Positions 6,162 through 9,184 of a stretch of DNA of 9,184 nt are shown in pieces (position 1 is the stretch's first letter; each line of letters opens with the position of its first letter). The DNA is from Pseudomonadota bacterium (GTDB taxonomy: Bacteria; Desulfobacterota; Desulfobulbia; Desulfobulbales; SURF-16). The notes under the pieces are model-generated. The model was not told where the DNA came from. It ran no database searches and was given only the letters and a program-made list of their open reading frames with translations. Made by a program: the position numbers and the translations under genes. The DNA lies in contig JAUVQZ010000112.1 of assembly GCA_030597865.1 (NCBI GenBank), positions 1 through 9,184 of the forward strand, given 5' to 3'.

Positions 6162-9152
6162 TCAAAAGTCCAACGTGGCCTGCCAGGCTGCTTTCATTTC
6201 AGTCAGATCGGCGTTCAGGACGGTGGCCCCGGCAAGGCCAGTGGCCTTCAGGTTCTGCTCCTCTGTTACCACGCCCAGGCGGCCCATTGCGGTGTTGGCC
6301 ATGGCAATCTCAAAGGCATCGGCCTTGTCAGGCGCCACGGTGACCACAAAGCGGCTCTGGGACTCGGAGAAGAGCAGCACGTCATCGCGGTCAAGGCCCT
6401 CTGTGGGGGCCTGGCTCAGGTCAAGGTTCATGCCCAGGCCGCCGCTAAAGGCGGTTTCGGCCAGGGCCACGCCCAGGCCGCCGTCAGAGCAGTCATGGCA
6501 GGAGGCCACCAGGCCGTCCTTGATTGCCTTTTCCAGGGCCCGGTAGCGGGGCAGGGAGTCTGCCTCGCGCACCTTTGGGACGTTGTTGCCGGTGCCACCG
6601 TGGATCACGGCATACTCGGAGGCGCCGAGCTCGTCATAGGTGGTGCCCAGCACATACACCATATCGCCGGCCTGCTTGGCGTCCATGGTCACGGCCTTGC
6701 GGACGTCGTCGATCTTGGCCATCACCGAGAAGAGCAGGGTGGGCGGGATGGAGATCTTGGTGCCGCCCACCATGTAGTCGTTCTTCATGGAGTCCTTGCC
6801 GGAGATGGGGGGCACGCCGTAGGCCTTGGCGTAATGGGCCAGGGAGCGGTTGGCGCGGACCAGCTGGGCCAGCTTATAATGGCCGTCCGGCGTCTTTTCT
6901 GACTGGATGGGGTCGCACCAGCAGAAGTTGTCCAGGCCTGCCATGACCTCTAAAGAACCACCAACACAGATGGCGTTTCGCACTGCCTCGTCCACGGCGC
7001 AGGCCGTCATGTGGTAGGTGTCGATATCGGAGTAGCGGGGGCAGACGCCATGGGCGACCACCAGACCGGCAAAGGAGTCAAAGAGCGGCTTGACCACGGC
7101 CGCATCAGACGGCCCGTCGTTTGCCACGCCGGTGAGGGGCTTGACCACCGAAATGCCCTGGACCTCGTGGTCATACTGCCTGACCACATACTCCTTGGAG
7201 CAGATATTAAGGCTGGCCAGCAGTTTTTTGAGCTCGTCGCCCAGATCCGGCGTGGCGGGCAGGGCTGGTTCCGCAAAGGTCTTCTGCTGCCACTTGGCCA
7301 CCATCTCCATGGGGGGCAGGGCCTTATAGACAAAATCCATGTCCAGGTAGGCCACGGTCTTGCCATCGTAGAGGCAGTGGAATTTGCCGGAATCGGTGAA
7401 GGTGCCGAGGACGGTGGCCTCAACATCCATCTTCTCACAGAGCGCCATGAAGCCGTCTATCTGTTCCGGCTGGATGGCCAGGGTCATGCGCTCCTGGGCC
7501 TCGGAGAGGAAGATCTCCCAGGGCTGGAGGCCGGCGTATTTCAGGGGGGCGCGGTCCAGGTGGAGTTCAAAACCGCCGGTGAACTCGGCCATCTCGCCCA
7601 CAGACGATGACAGTCCGCCGGCGCCGTTATCGGTGATGCAGCGGTACAACCCCAGATCACGGGCCTTGATCAGGCAGTCAAACATCTTCTTCTGGGTGAT
7701 GGGATCGCCGATCTGCACGGCCGTGGCCGGTGAGTTTTCGTTGAGCTCCTCAGAGGAGAAGGTGGCGCCATGGATGCCGTCCTTGCCGATCCGGCCACCG
7801 GTCATCACTATCAGGTCTCCAGGCAGGGCAGTCTTGTCCTGGGAGGGCTTGCCGCCCACCTCCTTGGGCATGATGCCCACGGTGCCGCAGAAAACCAGGG
7901 GCTTGCCGGCAAAACGGTCGTCAAAATAGAGGGAGCCGTTCACCGTGGGGATACCGCTCTTGTTGCCGCCATGCTCAACACCGGTACGCACCCCTTCAAA
8001 GATGCGCTTGGGATGCAGCAGCCGGGCGGGGATCTCCTTGTCGTAAAAGGGGGTGGCAAAGCAGAACATATTGGTATTGCAGAGCAGCTTGGCGCCCATG
8101 CCCGTGCCGAATGGGTCACGGTTGACGCCGACAATGCCGGTGAGGGCTCCGCCGTATGGGTCAAGGGCTGAGGGGCTGTTATGGGTCTCCACCTTGAAGA
8201 CCACGTTCCACTCGTTGTCAAAGCTGATCACCCCGGCGTTGTCCTTAAACACCGACAGGCACCAGTCGTCATCCCCCATGGACTTGCGGATCTCGGCGGT
8301 GGGGGTGCGGATGCAGGTGTCAAAGAGGCTTTCGACCTTTTCCACGGTGCCGGCATCGAGATCATGGTACTCGATATTACCGGCAAAAATCTTATGCTTA
8401 CAATGCTCGGACCAGGTCTGGGCCAGGGCCTCGAGCTCCACATCGGCAACCTTGGTGCCCAGGCCATGGGCCTTGCGCTGCTCAATGATCTCGGGCTGGC
8501 TCAGGTAGCTGCGGATGAAGATCATCTCGTCCAGGGTCAGGGCCAGGATGCCTTCCTTGCTGATCCGTATCAGTTCGTCGTCGGAGACGTCCAGGTCAAT
8601 CTGATTGGCCACGGCCTTGGTCTCGTCAACCACCTTGGCGGCATAGGGTTCCAGGCCACCAGCCTTAATGAAGTCGGCCTGGTTGATGATGGTGAAACGC
8701 TGGATCAGCTCATTGGCCAGGGCCTTCTTGGCAATGGTTTCGGCATCATCAAAGCTTAGGTTGCCGCGGATGAGAAACTGGGTGGAGGTGTAGACCGCCT
8801 CGTTACGGTCAAGCCTGCGGTCCAGCATGAGCTCCAGGGCCGAGGCTGCGGTGCGCCCCTCGTTATCGGTGACCCCGGGCCGGAAACCCACCTCAATCAG
8901 CCAGTCAAAGGCATAGTCCCAGTCCAGGGCCAGGGGGGCCAGGGAATAATCCTGGGTGACCGGATCGCTGTAGGGGCCTTGGGCGGCATCGAGGAGCTGA
9001 CCGTCGGTGATGTCTGCCTCCACGGTAAAGACCTTGATGATGCGGATTGAATCCACCGGCAGGCCGAGGTCGTTTTTGATGCGGGTGGCGGTGGTTTCGC
9101 CGAAAGAATCACGAAAGGCAGGTTTTAGACCGACCTGGATGCGTGCGAGCAT
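6162..9152 (-). CDS. purL: Phosphoribosylformylglycinamidine synthase, PurS-PurL fusion
   Basis: This enzyme catalyses the fourth step of de novo purine synthesis, converting FGAR to FGAM with ATP and glutamine-derived ammonia in the cytoplasm. The 996 residues show two PurS-like repeats (about 1-60, VGLKPAFRDSFGETTA; about 86-157, VGFRPGVTDNEGRTA to LANELIQRF), then the AIR-synthase-type catalytic core. Motifs are QTWSEHCKHK (245-254), ETHNSPSA (322-329), IGKDGIHG (455-462), TDNGAGGLSSS (507-517), LSEAQERM (549-556), SGKDSM (784-789), HDCSDGGL (886-893) and FSESQSRF (928-935). It stops at TLDF with no C-terminal glutaminase, unlike the roughly 1,300-residue single-chain enzymes, so a separate PurQ is needed. 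The frame is intact throughout. The ATG at 9152 has GAGGAG seven bases upstream. The ETHNSP motif replaces the more usual ETHNHP. The stop is followed at once by a hairpin. Confidence 0.96.
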   Translation of the reverse strand: MLARIQVGLKPAFRDSFGETTATRIKNDLGLPVDSIRIIKVFTVEADITDGQLLDAAQGPYSDPVTQDYSLAPLALDWDYAFDWLIEVGFRPGVTDNEGRTAASALELMLDRRLDRNEAVYTSTQFLIRGNLSFDDAETIAKKALANELIQRFTIINQADFIKAGGLEPYAAKVVDETKAVANQIDLDVSDDELIRISKEGILALTLDEMIFIRSYLSQPEIIEQRKAHGLGTKVADVELEALAQTWSEHCKHKIFAGNIEYHDLDAGTVEKVESLFDTCIRTPTAEIRKSMGDDDWCLSVFKDNAGVISFDNEWNVVFKVETHNSPSALDPYGGALTGIVGVNRDPFGTGMGAKLLCNTNMFCFATPFYDKEIPARLLHPKRIFEGVRTGVEHGGNKSGIPTVNGSLYFDDRFAGKPLVFCGTVGIMPKEVGGKPSQDKTALPGDLIVMTGGRIGKDGIHGATFSSEELNENSPATAVQIGDPITQKKMFDCLIKARDLGLYRCITDNGAGGLSSSVGEMAEFTGGFELHLDRAPLKYAGLQPWEIFLSEAQERMTLAIQPEQIDGFMALCEKMDVEATVLGTFTDSGKFHCLYDGKTVAYLDMDFVYKALPPMEMVAKWQQKTFAEPALPATPDLGDELKKLLASLNICSKEYVVRQYDHEVQGISVVKPLTGVANDGPSDAAVVKPLFDSFAGLVVAHGVCPRYSDIDTYHMTACAVDEAVRNAICVGGSLEVMAGLDNFCWCDPIQSEKTPDGHYKLAQLVRANRSLAHYAKAYGVPPISGKDSMKNDYMVGGTKISIPPTLLFSVMAKIDDVRKAVTMDAKQAGDMVYVLGTTYDELGASEYAVIHGGTGNNVPKVREADSLPRYRALEKAIKDGLVASCHDCSDGGLGVALAETAFSGGLGMNLDLSQAPTEGLDRDDVLLFSESQSRFVVTVAPDKADAFEIAMANTAMGRLGVVTEEQNLKATGLAGATVLNADLTEMKAAWQATLDF

Positions 9153-9159
9153 GGGATGA

Positions 9160-9165
9160 CTCCTC
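9160..9165 (-). promoter_or_regulatory. Shine-Dalgarno of purL
   Basis: The minus strand reads GAGGAG with a seven-base spacer to the ATG at 9152, which supports the chosen start. The remaining bases to the window end (9166-9184) are too few to show a promoter. Confidence 0.7.
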
Positions 9166-9184
9166 TATCATGAAGATGGGGACA

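Noticed and set aside
6114..6902. Plus-strand open frame opposite the end of purL
   Set aside because: It is rich in Gly, His, Val and Ala from reading purL codons backwards, and has no start signal or family motif.
1..9184. CRISPR array, tRNA, rRNA or transposase
   Set aside because: No regularly spaced repeats with unique spacers, no cloverleaf with a TTCRA-type arm, no conserved rRNA sequence and no transposase-like frame were found.

Overview
The window carries five protein genes and reads like a chromosomal stretch from a Gram-negative, moderately GC-rich deltaproteobacterium (Desulfobacterota, possibly Desulfobulbales-like). This rests on the type of PurL, an OB-fold/HD nuclease beginning MKTLFISDIK, a CopA-type copper oxidase and a MauG-like diheme peroxidase. 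The taxonomic call is an inference from protein style, not a search result.

Left part (1-3658): two divergently transcribed genes for exported redox proteins share an intergenic region of about 0.41 kb. On the minus strand is a CopA/PcoA-type multicopper oxidase, cut by the left edge. On the plus strand is a diheme cytochrome c peroxidase (MauG/CcpA family). Both are broken by frameshifts, two in the oxidase and one in the peroxidase, yet every segment still shows its family motifs in the right order. The damage is therefore recent, or is sequencing error. The intergenic region holds a near-perfect 29-bp inverted repeat built from a degenerate 8-bp unit, a possible CRP/FNR-type site and strong Shine-Dalgarno sequences for both genes.

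Right part (3748-9152): three intact minus-strand genes. In transcription order they are purL (a PurS-PurS-PurL fusion of purine synthesis, without the glutaminase domain), a YhaM-like OB-fold/HD 3'-5' exonuclease, and a protein of unknown role with a C-terminal J domain. The 161-bp purL/exonuclease spacer is almost wholly a degenerate AAGGATG heptamer array, with a 41-bp tandem duplication and a large hairpin. The exonuclease ends in QPSLF, which resembles a sliding-clamp binding peptide.

I see no rRNA, tRNA, CRISPR array, transposase or phage gene. There is no clear multi-gene new system. The best leads are the linked decay of the oxidase/peroxidase pair, the clamp-like tail on the HD exonuclease, the two short-period repeat hairpins, and the uncharacterised J-domain protein.
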